The translations under genes and the position numbers were made by a program. This document shows, in pieces, positions 7,712 through 15,943 of a stretch of 64,000 nt of DNA. Position 1 is the stretch's first letter. Each line of letters starts with the position of its first letter. The stretch lies in contig OX638350.1 in the NCBI GenBank assembly GCA_951813325.1, positions 186,001 to 250,000 of the forward strand. Direction: 5' to 3'. The DNA comes from an uncultured Acidimicrobiales bacterium. Lineage in GTDB: Bacteria > Actinomycetota > Acidimicrobiia > Acidimicrobiales > Bin134. Below the pieces are notes generated by a model, which was not told the DNA's origin, ran no database searches, and worked only from the letters and a program-made list of their open reading frames with translations.

Positions 7712-7745
7712 GCAATTGGCCCCGGCCTTTGCCGGGACCAATTGC
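7712..7745 (+). terminator. hairpin terminator after the DUF3800 gene
   Basis: GCAATTGGCCCCGGC and TGCCGGGACCAATTGC form a roughly 15-bp stem with one wobble or mismatch around a 3-4 nt loop, starting 2 bp after the stop codon. No T-run follows, so its efficiency as an intrinsic terminator is uncertain. Confidence 0.6.
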
Positions 7746-8028
7746 CGACCGGGAAACCCAATCCAATGAATAAATGATAACTTGATTGTGCTTTGGATGT
7801 CAACTTTTTATACATAAGAATTGGAGAGAGCTTCGCAGGTGTGTCTATAGGCAACAGCGTTTGGAGGCGATCGGCATCGGGAGGTGGCAATGACCACCTA
7901 ATGCTTGGCCCGCCGACTCAATCCAGGTATCCCGGGAACCAACTCGGCGTGAGCAACGTCTCATTTGGTGAGGTCGATATTGCCGGCCTTGGCTCAGTCG
8001 TAGGCTTTCTGAGCAGCGAGGTTCGCCG
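7746..8028. other. non-coding stretch between the DUF3800 gene and a lipoprotein gene
   Basis: About 280 bp without a gene I believe. Its first 80 bp keep the AT-rich composition of the DUF3800 gene (TTTTTATACATAAG near 7803). It then changes to the GC-rich host composition from about 7850, so the right border of the transferred segment is probably here. A 79-codon frame at 7793-8032 has no protein-like features. No insertion-sequence ends were seen. Confidence 0.4.
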
Positions 8029-8955
8029 ATGAAGACCAGAAGCAACATGAGACTCCCCATCACCATCGGCGCGGTGATCGCTTTGTTGGTCGCCGCTGGG
8101 TGCGGTAGCGGCGCCGATGAGGAGCCGATCACCGTGGTAGGGGCGCAGACGGATCCGACCGCCACCGCCACCGGCACTGTCCCCGAGTTCTCCCAGCCGA
8201 CTACGACGGCAACCGCCGCCTCCACCCCCACAGCCGATCCCGATGCCAACGCCTCAGTCACCGGCACCGTTACCTATCGGGAGCGGATTGCGCTGACGCC
8301 TGGTGCAGTGGTCACCGTGCAGCTTCGCGACACGTCTCTCATGGATGTGGCCTCTGAGCTGGTCGCCGAGCAGGTCATCACCAACCCGGGCCAAGTGCCG
8401 ATTGCGTTCGAGGTGCGCTACAACACAGACGACATCAACCCCCGCAATACCTATTCCATCCAAGCCCGCATCACCGAATCCGACGGCAGGCTGGCCTTCA
8501 CCAACGACACCGCCTACGACGTGATCACCCGGGGCAACCCCACCCGACTCGACATGGTGTTGGTGATCGTCCAGCCGCCGCCCGATCCCACCGGCGAGTG
8601 GAACGATGAGAACTCCCGCCAATATGTGGAAGAAGAAGTAGAGGTGATCGGGGCTGAGGTGGTGGAGTACCACCCCGAGGTCATCATCCTGGTGGACCTC
8701 TACCAGTCCACCGTTGAGAATTGCGTCCGCCGGGGCAGCCAGTCGTTCGAAATCGACGGGTCCGACATCTACGTCACCATCACCCTCACCGTGCCGCCCC
8801 CCACCCCATGGGCCATCGACTGTGACGCAGAAAGGGGCACGGTTGAAGAGGTAATCCGCTTCGGCGAAGCCCTCTCCCCAGGCCAGTCCTACCGGGTTTT
8901 CGTCAACGGCACCGAGACCACCACCTTCACCGCCCCGCTGGCCAGCACCCCGTAG
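8029..8955 (+). CDS. YbaY-type lipoprotein
   Basis: A 308-aa predicted lipoprotein. The signal peptide ends in lipobox VAAGC (Cys25), followed by a Thr/Ala/Pro linker to about residue 75. A YbaY/YscW-like beta domain comes next: VTGTVTYRERIALTPGAVV, VQLRDTSLMDVASELVAEQ, then FEVRYNTDDINPRNTYSIQARI, the classic pattern for this family of surface lipoproteins often found with heat-shock or envelope genes. The C-terminal 110 residues are a separate beta-rich domain with two cysteines that could pair. ATG 8029 is used; ATG 8047 would give a shorter signal peptide. It is convergent with the ureohydrolase gene. Confidence 0.75.
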   Translation: MKTRSNMRLPITIGAVIALLVAAGCGSGADEEPITVVGAQTDPTATATGTVPEFSQPTTTATAASTPTADPDANASVTGTVTYRERIALTPGAVVTVQLRDTSLMDVASELVAEQVITNPGQVPIAFEVRYNTDDINPRNTYSIQARITESDGRLAFTNDTAYDVITRGNPTRLDMVLVIVQPPPDPTGEWNDENSRQYVEEEVEVIGAEVVEYHPEVIILVDLYQSTVENCVRRGSQSFEIDGSDIYVTITLTVPPPTPWAIDCDAERGTVEEVIRFGEALSPGQSYRVFVNGTETTTFTAPLASTP

Positions 8956-8965
8956 GGGGCTCCAA

Positions 8966-9916
8966 TCAGTCTGAGTAATTCACTCCCGGCATCACGCACA
9001 GCATCTCGAACAGCAGGTTGGCGGCGGCCAGCGCCGTGGCGCCGGTGGGGTCGTAGATAGGGGCCACTTCCACCAGGTCGCATCCGACCAGGTCGAGGCC
9101 CTGACAGCCCCGGATGATCTCTAGTGCCTGGGGAGCGGTCAGGCCGCCGATCTCGGGGGTGCCGGTCCCGGGGGCGAAGGCGGGGTCGAGGGCGTCGATG
9201 TCGAAGCTCATGTACACCGGCCCGCCGCCCACCATTTGGCGCACCTCGGCCATGAGCGGCTCGAGCGACCGGTTCCAGCACGCCTCTACCGGCACCACCC
9301 GGAAGCCCTGCTCACGCGACCAGTCGAAATCATCGGCGGCGTAGCCGGTGCCCCGCACCCCGATCTGGGCTACTCGATGGGTGTCGAGCAGCCCTTCCTC
9401 CACCGCCCGGCGAAACGGTGTGCCGTGGGCGATGGCCTCGCCGAACATGTGTTCGTTGACATCGGTGTGAGCGTCCACGTGGATCAGTCCCAGGGGACCG
9501 TGCTTGCGCCGCATGGCCCGCATTATTGGCAGGGCGATGGTGTGATCGCCCCCCATCGACACGGTCATCAGATCATGCTGGAGCAGATCGCCATAGAAGC
9601 TCTCGATGCGGGCCACGGCGTCGGCCAGGTTGTAGGGGTTGGCGGCCACGTCGCCGATGTCGTCGATTCGCAGGCTGTCGAACGGCGCGGCCCGGGTGGC
9701 CATGTTGTAGGGGCGGATCAGCACCGACTCGGTGCGGATGCCCCTTGGGCCGAAGCGGGCTCCCGGCCGGTTGGACGTGCCGATGTCGATCGGCACGCCC
9801 ACGACGGCGACATCGAGGTCAGCCGCCGCCGACCGGCCGGGAAGCCGCATGAAGGTGGCGATGCCCGCGAAGCGGGGCATCTGATTGCCCCCGAGGGGTT
9901 GAGGCTTGTCTGCCAC
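8966..9916 (-). CDS. speB: agmatinase-family ureohydrolase
   Basis: A 316-aa binuclear manganese ureohydrolase. The metal-binding motifs are all present: SMGGDHT (D124, H125), HVDAHTD (H146, D148, H150, D152) and SFDIDALDP (D239, D241). They are followed by the G-T-G-T-P-E substrate segment typical of agmatinases and guanidinobutyrases. It would hydrolyse agmatine to putrescine plus urea, or a related guanidino compound such as guanidinobutyrate. It is the last gene of the run starting at the aminotransferase (15763) and lies 26 bp after potD, so it ties guanidino or polyamine uptake to catabolism. The substrate assignment within the family is not certain. Confidence 0.85.
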   Translation of the reverse strand: MADKPQPLGGNQMPRFAGIATFMRLPGRSAAADLDVAVVGVPIDIGTSNRPGARFGPRGIRTESVLIRPYNMATRAAPFDSLRIDDIGDVAANPYNLADAVARIESFYGDLLQHDLMTVSMGGDHTIALPIMRAMRRKHGPLGLIHVDAHTDVNEHMFGEAIAHGTPFRRAVEEGLLDTHRVAQIGVRGTGYAADDFDWSREQGFRVVPVEACWNRSLEPLMAEVRQMVGGGPVYMSFDIDALDPAFAPGTGTPEIGGLTAPQALEIIRGCQGLDLVGCDLVEVAPIYDPTGATALAAANLLFEMLCVMPGVNYSD

Positions 9917-9942
9917 CTTGGGTTCCTACTGGATTGCGGTGA

Positions 9943-11046
9943 TTAGCCCTTGGCCTCGATGAAGGCGTCGGAGTAATTCACCTCGAAGTCGCCGGTGTCG
10001 TAGATCTCTTCCAGGAGCTCCAGCGGGGCCACCCCAGGCGTGCTGAGGAAGTCTTGGAGATCCTCGTTGAGTCCGTCGAACGCGGCTGCGTTGGGGGTGG
10101 AGTAGTAGTTCCAGTTCGACAAGGCGGCACCCTGCTCGGGGCCGAGCAGCCAGTTGATGAACGTGTGGGCAGTACAGGGGCTGCCGGCGTCGAACGGAAT
10201 GGCCATGTTGTCAATCCAGCGGGTACCGCCCTCCTCGGGCACGAAGTACACGTAGCGCGACGGATCCTCTGTCTCCTGGAACTGGGTGAACATGTCACCC
10301 GAGTAGCCATGCGCGATCACGGTCTCACCGGTGGTGAGGAATTCGTCGGCCGAGTCGGTGTCGAATGCGGCCAGGCGGTCGCGGCTGCTGGCCACCAGAT
10401 CGGTGGCTTCTTGCAGCTCGTCCTCATCAGTGGAGTTCAGCGAGTAGCCCAAGTACATGAGGGCCGCGCCGATCGTCTCCCGAGGATCGTTGAGCAGCGA
10501 GATCGAGCCGCTGTGCTGGTCGGCGATGGCCGGATCGAAGATCAGACCCCAGGAGCGGGGGAAGTCGGTGCCCAATACCTCGGTGTCAACCGCGATGCCG
10601 GTGGTGCCCCACTGGTAGGGAACCGAATAGTCGCCCGCTGGGTCGTAGATCAGGTTCCGGAAATCGCTCGAGATATTCGCAACGTTGGGAATGGCGTCCA
10701 TATTCAGCGGCTGGATGGACCCGCCGGCGATGAGGATGGCCACCATGTAGTCCGACGGTACGATCAGGTCGTAGCCCGAGTTGCCGGCGCCCACGATCGA
10801 CTGCATGGCCTCGTTGGAGTCGTAGACGTCCATCGTGACGCTCACGTCGAACTCCTGTGAGAATTCGGCCAGCTGTTCCTCATCGATGTACTCGGCCCAG
10901 TTGAAGATATTGAGGTTGCCGTCGGTCTGATTGACTTCGCAGTCGGCGATTTCACCTCCCTCATCGTCGTCGTTACCGCACGCTGCGGCTACCAGCGCGA
11001 CGGCCAGCAGCCCACAGAACAGCCAGAACAGTTTTTGGCTTTTCAT
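9943..11046 (-). CDS. potD: spermidine/putrescine ABC transporter substrate-binding lipoprotein
   Basis: A 367-aa PotD/PotF-type periplasmic-binding protein. The lipoprotein signal peptide ends VAAACGN (Cys23). The mature part starts with the family hallmark LNIFNWAEYIDEEQLAEFSQEF, then YDLIVPSDYMV and VPYQWGTTGIAVDTEVLG. It captures polyamines at the outer face of the membrane and delivers them to PotB/PotC. ATG 11046 is chosen: it has an excellent AAGGAG ribosome site 8 bp upstream and overlaps the potC stop (ATGA). Upstream sequence in the frame is antisense to potC. The ligand could also be GABA or another cationic amine. Confidence 0.9.
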   Translation of the reverse strand: MKSQKLFWLFCGLLAVALVAAACGNDDDEGGEIADCEVNQTDGNLNIFNWAEYIDEEQLAEFSQEFDVSVTMDVYDSNEAMQSIVGAGNSGYDLIVPSDYMVAILIAGGSIQPLNMDAIPNVANISSDFRNLIYDPAGDYSVPYQWGTTGIAVDTEVLGTDFPRSWGLIFDPAIADQHSGSISLLNDPRETIGAALMYLGYSLNSTDEDELQEATDLVASSRDRLAAFDTDSADEFLTTGETVIAHGYSGDMFTQFQETEDPSRYVYFVPEEGGTRWIDNMAIPFDAGSPCTAHTFINWLLGPEQGAALSNWNYYSTPNAAAFDGLNEDLQDFLSTPGVAPLELLEEIYDTGDFEVNYSDAFIEAKG

Positions 11047-11948
11047 TGGTATATCTCCTTTTTGATTGGTTTGTTGGGAGTGGACACGGCTTCCCTCGCG
11101 CCGCGCAGCAAGGGGCGCCCGCCGCGCCCGCTGAACTGCTGGAATGCCAGCGATAGGGCGACGAGGAAGATCGATGCGGTCAGCATGAGCACCGAGGTGG
11201 CGTTGATCAGCGGTGTGACTCCCCGGCGGATGAGGCCGAACACGAACACCGGGAGGGTGGTGGCGCCCGGGCCGGCCGCGAACTGGGTAACGACGACGTC
11301 GTCGAGTGACAGGGTGAGGGCCAGCAGCGCCCCGCCTGCCACTCCGGGCACGATCTGGGGGAAGGTCACATAGCGGAACGTCTTCCACCGCGTGGCGTAG
11401 AGGTCGAGGGCGGCCTCCTCCAATACCTCGCTCATCCCCGCCAGTCGAGCCCGCACCACTACGGACACGAAGCTGATGTTGAAGGCGATGTGGCTGATGG
11501 TGATGGAGCCGAACCCCTTCTGCCAGTCAAGGTTGAACCAGGCTTCGAGCAGTTCGAAGAACTCGGCGAAGAACAGCAGCATCATCACTGCCATGGTCAC
11601 GTCGGGGATGATGATCGGGAGATAGAGCAGGGCGTCGAACACCTGGCGACCCCGGAATTTGAAGCGCTCCAGGGCCAGGGCGGCCAGCGTGCCGAGCACC
11701 ACCGAGATGACCGTGGAAAGCAGGGCCACCCGGACTGACACCCAAACCGCGCTCTGGATCTGACTGTGATCGAAGAAGCCCTGGTACCACTCCAGTGTGA
11801 AACCGCCCCATCGGCCCACGTTGCGATCGTCGCTGAATGAGAACACGATCAGCACGAAGATCGGGGCGAAAAAGAAGATATAGACCAGCCAGGAATGGAC
11901 CGACAGCGCGATCTTGGTGGTACCCCGGGGCTGGACGGTGCTGCTCAC
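11043..11948 (-). CDS. potC: polyamine ABC transporter permease PotC
   Basis: A 301-aa inner-membrane permease with six hydrophobic segments. It has the binding-protein-dependent transport (EAA-loop) motif VLEEAALDLYATRWKTFRYVTFPQIVPG, where the ATPase docks. The start FFFAPIFVLIVFSFSDDRNVGRWGGFTLEWY is typical of PotC. GTG 11948 overlaps the potB stop by 4 bp (GTGA) and defines the start. It works with PotB as the transmembrane heterodimer. Confidence 0.9.
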   Translation of the reverse strand: MSSTVQPRGTTKIALSVHSWLVYIFFFAPIFVLIVFSFSDDRNVGRWGGFTLEWYQGFFDHSQIQSAVWVSVRVALLSTVISVVLGTLAALALERFKFRGRQVFDALLYLPIIIPDVTMAVMMLLFFAEFFELLEAWFNLDWQKGFGSITISHIAFNISFVSVVVRARLAGMSEVLEEAALDLYATRWKTFRYVTFPQIVPGVAGGALLALTLSLDDVVVTQFAAGPGATTLPVFVFGLIRRGVTPLINATSVLMLTASIFLVALSLAFQQFSGRGGRPLLRGAREAVSTPNKPIKKEIYQ

Positions 11949-12853
11949 AGGTTCCTGCCCCCTGTGCGGAAGTACACCACGGTGGCGACCAGCATCACCG
12001 CCATCAGCACGAATGAGAGCGACGCCCCCACCGGCCAATTCCTCGCGGTCAGGAATTGGGTGACTATGTAGGAGCCAAGCAGGGTGGTCTTGGCCCCGCC
12101 CAGGATCTCCGGGGTCACATACGCACCGAGACTGGGTACGAACACCAGGATCGACCCGGCAATCACCCCCGGCATCGAAAGCGGGAACAGAATCCGCCGG
12201 AACGTCTGGAAGCCCGAGGCGTAGAGGTCGCGGCTGGCCTCGACCAAGCTGAGGTCGATCCGTTCGATCGACGCATACAAGGGCAGCACCATGAACGGCA
12301 AGGAGCCGTAGACCAGCCCGATTACCACTGCGGAGGTAGTGAAGAGCAACTCCCTTTCTCCCAAGCCGATGGCCTCGGTAATGTTGGTGAACAGGCCGTC
12401 GTTGCCCAACAACACCCGCCAGGCGTAGTTGCGCACCAAGAAGTTGGTCCAGAACGGGATCATCACGAAGACGAGCATCACGTTGCGGACCAGGGGGCTG
12501 CGGGTGGCCATGAAGTAGGCGAACGGATACGACACCGCCAAACAGATCAGCGTGGTGAGGATGGCCAACCACAGCGACCGGAACAGGATGTCTCGTACGA
12601 TGGGCTCGCCCAGCTTGCGATAGGCCTCTAGGTTCCAACCCGAGAGGTCGGTTCCGCCGAACCGGTTTCGGGTGGCGAACGAGTAGATCATCACGATCCC
12701 GAGCGGGACGGCGAAGAACAGCACCAGATAGGCGTAGGCCGGAAGCGAGAGCAGAAGGCCCCGCCGGGACGCGGCCCGATTGGCGGCCTTCTCGTACTCA
12801 GGAGTGGCGGCGGCGGCCTCTTGCTCCTCGGGCCGGACGGAGGCCATTGTCAT
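11945..12853 (-). CDS. potB: polyamine ABC transporter permease PotB
   Basis: A 302-aa permease with six membrane segments and the EAA loop LVEASRDLYASGFQTFRRILFPLSMPG. The N-terminus carries a cytoplasmic Ala/Glu-rich stretch before LPAYAYLVLFFAVPLGIVMIYSF, characteristic of PotB. ATG 12853 overlaps the potA stop (ATGA), which decides the start over an upstream in-frame codon. It pairs with PotC and is energised by PotA. Confidence 0.9.
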   Translation of the reverse strand: MTMASVRPEEQEAAAATPEYEKAANRAASRRGLLLSLPAYAYLVLFFAVPLGIVMIYSFATRNRFGGTDLSGWNLEAYRKLGEPIVRDILFRSLWLAILTTLICLAVSYPFAYFMATRSPLVRNVMLVFVMIPFWTNFLVRNYAWRVLLGNDGLFTNITEAIGLGERELLFTTSAVVIGLVYGSLPFMVLPLYASIERIDLSLVEASRDLYASGFQTFRRILFPLSMPGVIAGSILVFVPSLGAYVTPEILGGAKTTLLGSYIVTQFLTARNWPVGASLSFVLMAVMLVATVVYFRTGGRNL

Positions 12854-13920
12854 GCCCGCACTACCGAAATGGCGTCGAGTGTCCACGACACCGCGACTTC
12901 ATCGCCGACATAGGGTCGGTAGCCGCCCGGCTGATTCTCTCGCCGGACCTCGAGGCGAGCCCAGTCGAGCACCACCGTGTACACCAGTGCATTGCCCAGG
13001 TAGGTCACGCTCTCCAAGCGCCCGACGACCGATTGATGATCAGCGGGCACCTCGTCGGGCCGCTGCATTTCTGCCCGCTCGGGTCGCAGGCACACCGCTA
13101 CCCGGGCGCCGACGCCAAGATCCGACTTCCCGGGGATGTGGGCCCCGTTGGCCAAACACACCGTGTCGTTCGACACCACGGTGGCGTCCAGCAGATTGGT
13201 CTGGCCGATGAAGTTGGCCACGAAGCGGTTGACCGGGTGCTCGTAGATCTCCGCTGGTGTACCCACCTGGAGGAGCTCGCCCTCATTCAACACCCCGATC
13301 CGGTCGGCCATGGTCAGGGCCTCTTCCTGATCATGGGTGACGAACACGAAGGTGATGCCCACCTCGCGCTGAAGCGCCTTGAGCTCACCTTGCATTTCTT
13401 GGCGCAGCTTGAGATCGAGGGCGCCCAGCGGCTCGTCGAGCAGTAGCACCTTGGGCCGGTTGACCAGCGCCCGGGCCAGCGCAACCCGCTGGCGCTGACC
13501 CCCCGACAGCTGCTGGGAACGGCGCTGCTCCAAGCCTTCCAGACGAACCAGGCTGATGGCCTCTCGCACCCGGTCGGCGATCTCAACTTTGGGGACTCGC
13601 TGCATCTTGAGCCCGAACGCCACGTTGACCTCCACCGTCATGTGGGGGAAAAGGGCGTAGTCCTGGAAAACAGTGTTGACGGGACGCTTGTTGGGGGGCA
13701 GCGTGCCGGCCTCGTCGCCGAAGATCTTGAGGCTGCCCTCGGTAGGCAGCTCCAGGCCGGCGATCATGCGCAGGGTTGTGGTCTTGCCGCATCCCGACGG
13801 ACCCAGCAAGGCGAAGAACTCGCCGTCGGCGATCTCCAAATCCACGTTGTCGACCGCGACCACAGAACCGAAGCGCTTCGTGATGGCCGCAAGCTTCACT
13901 GCTGCAACTTGGTCGCTCAC
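12850..13920 (-). CDS. potA: polyamine ABC transporter ATPase PotA
   Basis: A 356-aa ABC ATPase. It has Walker A GPSGCGKTT, Q-loop VFQDYALFPHMTV, signature LSGGQRQRVALARAL, Walker B VLLLDEPLGALD and switch His FVTHDQEEAL. A C-terminal TOBE-like regulatory domain follows (LGVGARVAVCLRPERAEM to DEVAVSWTLDAISVV). This layout is the spermidine/putrescine importer subfamily. GTG 13920 (VSDQVAAVKLAAITKRF) is preceded by GGGGGAG and fits the family N-terminus. It lies 23 bp after the Lrp-type regulator gene. Confidence 0.9.
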   Translation of the reverse strand: MSDQVAAVKLAAITKRFGSVVAVDNVDLEIADGEFFALLGPSGCGKTTTLRMIAGLELPTEGSLKIFGDEAGTLPPNKRPVNTVFQDYALFPHMTVEVNVAFGLKMQRVPKVEIADRVREAISLVRLEGLEQRRSQQLSGGQRQRVALARALVNRPKVLLLDEPLGALDLKLRQEMQGELKALQREVGITFVFVTHDQEEALTMADRIGVLNEGELLQVGTPAEIYEHPVNRFVANFIGQTNLLDATVVSNDTVCLANGAHIPGKSDLGVGARVAVCLRPERAEMQRPDEVPADHQSVVGRLESVTYLGNALVYTVVLDWARLEVRRENQPGGYRPYVGDEVAVSWTLDAISVVRA

Positions 13921-13943
13921 CTGATTGCTCCCCCCGTCTCTTT

Positions 13944-14402
13944 TCAGCCCGTGCCCCAGCTGTAGGTCTGCTTGACCAATCGCAGGTAGTTCAGCGTCTC
14001 GAGGGTGACCACGCCGGGAATGGCCCGGATGCAGTCGTTGACCACCGACATGAAGGCATCGCTGTCGGAGCACACGATCTCAGCGATGATATCGAACCGC
14101 CCGGCCACGATGATCACGTAGTCGGCCTCGTCGATCTCGGCGATGGCGTCAGCCACGCGCCGGGCGTCGCCCGACACGGTGACCCCCACCAGCGCCTGGT
14201 AGCCCAAGCCCAGTGCCACCGGGTCGGTTACCGCCACCACCTGGATGACCCCCTTCTCTATCAGCCGGTTGACTCGCTGGCGGGTGGCGGCTTGGGACAG
14301 CCCGACCATCGGCGCGATTTGGGCGAGGGGCAGACGGCCGTCGATTTGCAGCTCGCGGATAATGGCCTTGTCGATCTCATCGAGGTCGAAGACGGCGGTC
14401 AT
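13944..14402 (-). CDS. Lrp/AsnC family transcriptional regulator
   Basis: A 152-aa feast/famine regulator. The N-terminal winged helix is LDEIDKAIIRELQIDGRLPLAQIAPMVGLSQAATRQRVNRLIEKGVI. A C-terminal RAM (ACT-like) effector domain follows: YQALVGVTVSGDARRVADAI, then DYVIIVAGRFDIIAEIV. Members form octamers that sense amino acids or amines. It lies between the aminotransferase (ATGA overlap) and the pot genes, so local control of polyamine use is likely. A candidate operator is the 17-bp palindrome at 15822-15838, an inference. Confidence 0.9.
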   Translation of the reverse strand: MTAVFDLDEIDKAIIRELQIDGRLPLAQIAPMVGLSQAATRQRVNRLIEKGVIQVVAVTDPVALGLGYQALVGVTVSGDARRVADAIAEIDEADYVIIVAGRFDIIAEIVCSDSDAFMSVVNDCIRAIPGVVTLETLNYLRLVKQTYSWGTG

Positions 14403-15763
14403 CGGCTGAATCGTCCTTGGGCCTCGGTGAGGGCGACTCGCAGGGTCTGGTTGATGCGGTCGAACTCGTCAGGACCGGCAATCAGCGGCGGGGCGAGCTG
14501 GACTACCGGCTCACCCCGATCATCAGCCCGGCAGATCAAGCCCAACTCGAGGAGGCGGTTGGTGAGAAAACCCCGCAACAGTGACTCCGATTCCTCCTCG
14601 GTGAATGATTCCTTGGTATCCCGGTCCTTCACCAGCTCGATGCCGTAGAAGTAGCCCATGCCCCGAACCTCGCCGACGATCGGAAGATCGCGCAGGTCTT
14701 CGAGGGCGCCCCGGAAGGCGTCCTCGTTGGCCCTCACATGGTCGAGGAGGTGCTCTTTCTCGAAGACGTCGAGGTTGGCCATGGCCACCGCGCAGCTCAC
14801 CGGGTGCCCGGCGAACGTGAACCCGTGCAGGAACGACTCGTCGGTGCCCACGAACGGCTCGGCCAGACGATCGCTGGCGATCATGGCCCCCATCGGGGCA
14901 TAGCCCGATGTCAGCCCCTTGGCGCACGTGATGATGTCGGGGACGTAGTCGAGCCTCTCCGAGCCGAACATGCTGCCCAGTCGGCCGAAGGCGCAGATGA
15001 CCTCGTCGGACACCAGCAGGACCCCGTGGCGATCGCAGATCTCGCGGAGTCGGGCGAAATAGCCGTCGGGAGGCACGAAGCACCCACCGGCGTTTTGAAC
15101 CGGCTCGACAAAAACCGCGGCCACCGTCTCGGGCCCGGCCCGCAAGATGGCCTGCTCGATGTCGTCGGCACAGCCCAGCGTGCAGGCATCGCAGCCGGCG
15201 CACAGCGGGCAGCGGTAGCGGTTGGTGTTGGCCGCGTGGATCGCGCCGGGCACGAGGGGCTCGAAGGGCTCGCGGATGGGGCTCAGCCCGGTGATCGACA
15301 GAGCGCCCATTGAAGTGCCGTGATACGAAAGGTTACGGCTGACCACCTTGTGCCGTTCGGGCTGGCCGGTCACCTTGAAGTATTGGCGAGCAAGCTTCCA
15401 GGCCGACTCCACCGCCTCCGAGCCGCCGCTGGTGAAGAACACCCGGTTGAGATCGCCGGGGGTGAACGAGACCAGGCGGGCGGCCAGCTCGACGGCGCCA
15501 GGATGGGCGTAGGTCCAGATCGGGAAGTAGCCGAGCTGGGATGCCTGGCGCCCGGCGGCCTCGGCCAGCTCCTCGCGCCCATGGCCCACTTGGGAGACGA
15601 ACAGCCCGGCCAATCCGTCAAGGTATTGGTTGCCTTTGGCGTCCCATACGTAGCAGCCGTCACCTCGCTCCATGATGAGCATGCCGTCGACCGCGCTGCC
15701 GATGGTGCTGAAGTGGCCCCACAAGTGGCGGTCGGCCAATGCGACCAATTCGTCGTGCTGCAT
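14399..15763 (-). CDS. class III (PLP) aminotransferase, probable putrescine/omega-amino acid type
   Basis: A 454-aa fold-type I aminotransferase. Visible features are VFFTSGGSEAVESAWKLARQY (phosphate-binding), VSDEVICAFGRLGSMFGSE (PLP Asp) and the PLP-lysine motif ITCAKGLTSGYAPMGAMI. It probably transfers the amino group of putrescine or another omega-amine to pyruvate or 2-oxoglutarate. The product aldehyde would be taken by the divergent aldehyde dehydrogenase. Unusual is the cysteine cluster RCPLCAGCDACTLGC in the middle, which could bind a metal. ATG 15763 is chosen over the TTG just upstream. It is the first gene of the minus-strand run to the ureohydrolase. Confidence 0.85.
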   Translation of the reverse strand: MQHDELVALADRHLWGHFSTIGSAVDGMLIMERGDGCYVWDAKGNQYLDGLAGLFVSQVGHGREELAEAAGRQASQLGYFPIWTYAHPGAVELAARLVSFTPGDLNRVFFTSGGSEAVESAWKLARQYFKVTGQPERHKVVSRNLSYHGTSMGALSITGLSPIREPFEPLVPGAIHAANTNRYRCPLCAGCDACTLGCADDIEQAILRAGPETVAAVFVEPVQNAGGCFVPPDGYFARLREICDRHGVLLVSDEVICAFGRLGSMFGSERLDYVPDIITCAKGLTSGYAPMGAMIASDRLAEPFVGTDESFLHGFTFAGHPVSCAVAMANLDVFEKEHLLDHVRANEDAFRGALEDLRDLPIVGEVRGMGYFYGIELVKDRDTKESFTEEESESLLRGFLTNRLLELGLICRADDRGEPVVQLAPPLIAGPDEFDRINQTLRVALTEAQGRFSR

Positions 15764-15821
15764 CAATGGCGCCCCCGCTCCGTTCAGTGACTACTGATTT
15801 AACACTAGAATGGCCACTAGT

Positions 15822-15838
15822 GCAACCGAATCGGTTGC
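15822..15838. promoter_or_regulatory. 17-bp palindrome, candidate operator
   Basis: GCAACCGA-A-TCGGTTGC is a perfect palindrome with a single central base. It lies in the 180-bp region between the divergent aminotransferase and aldehyde dehydrogenase genes, flanked by three ACTAG motifs (near 15804, 15816, 15857). It is a good position for the locally encoded Lrp-type regulator or another repressor; the assignment is inference. Confidence 0.5.
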
Positions 15839-15878
15839 AGATTATGAAACGACAACTAGTTTTTGTCCAAACAGGGCC

Positions 15879-15907
15879 TTGATTGTGCGGGTTTGGTGCT
15901 GCAATAT
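15879..15907 (+). promoter_or_regulatory. possible promoter for the aldehyde dehydrogenase gene
   Basis: TTGATT at 15879-15884 and CAATAT at 15902-15907 are separated by 17 bp, a plausible housekeeping-sigma -35/-10 pair about 40 bp upstream of the ATG at 15944 and 40 bp downstream of the palindrome. Confidence 0.35.
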
Positions 15908-15943
15908 GAGTGAAGGGATGAACAGAACGGGGGCAGCGGAATC

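Noticed and set aside
7793..8032. A 79-codon plus-strand frame before the lipoprotein gene
   Set aside because: It has no motif, crosses a composition change, and overlaps the lipoprotein start; probably chance.
9236..9946. A 236-codon plus-strand frame opposite the ureohydrolase gene
   Set aside because: It is a high-GC antisense frame, rich in His/Gly/Arg, over a clearly real gene.
11043..12638. A 531-codon open frame for potC
   Set aside because: The upstream part lies inside potB in another frame and has no permease features. GTG 11948 with its GTGA overlap is the real start.
15320..15790. Plus-strand frames opposite the aminotransferase gene
   Set aside because: Antisense shadow of a well-supported PLP enzyme; no protein family signature.
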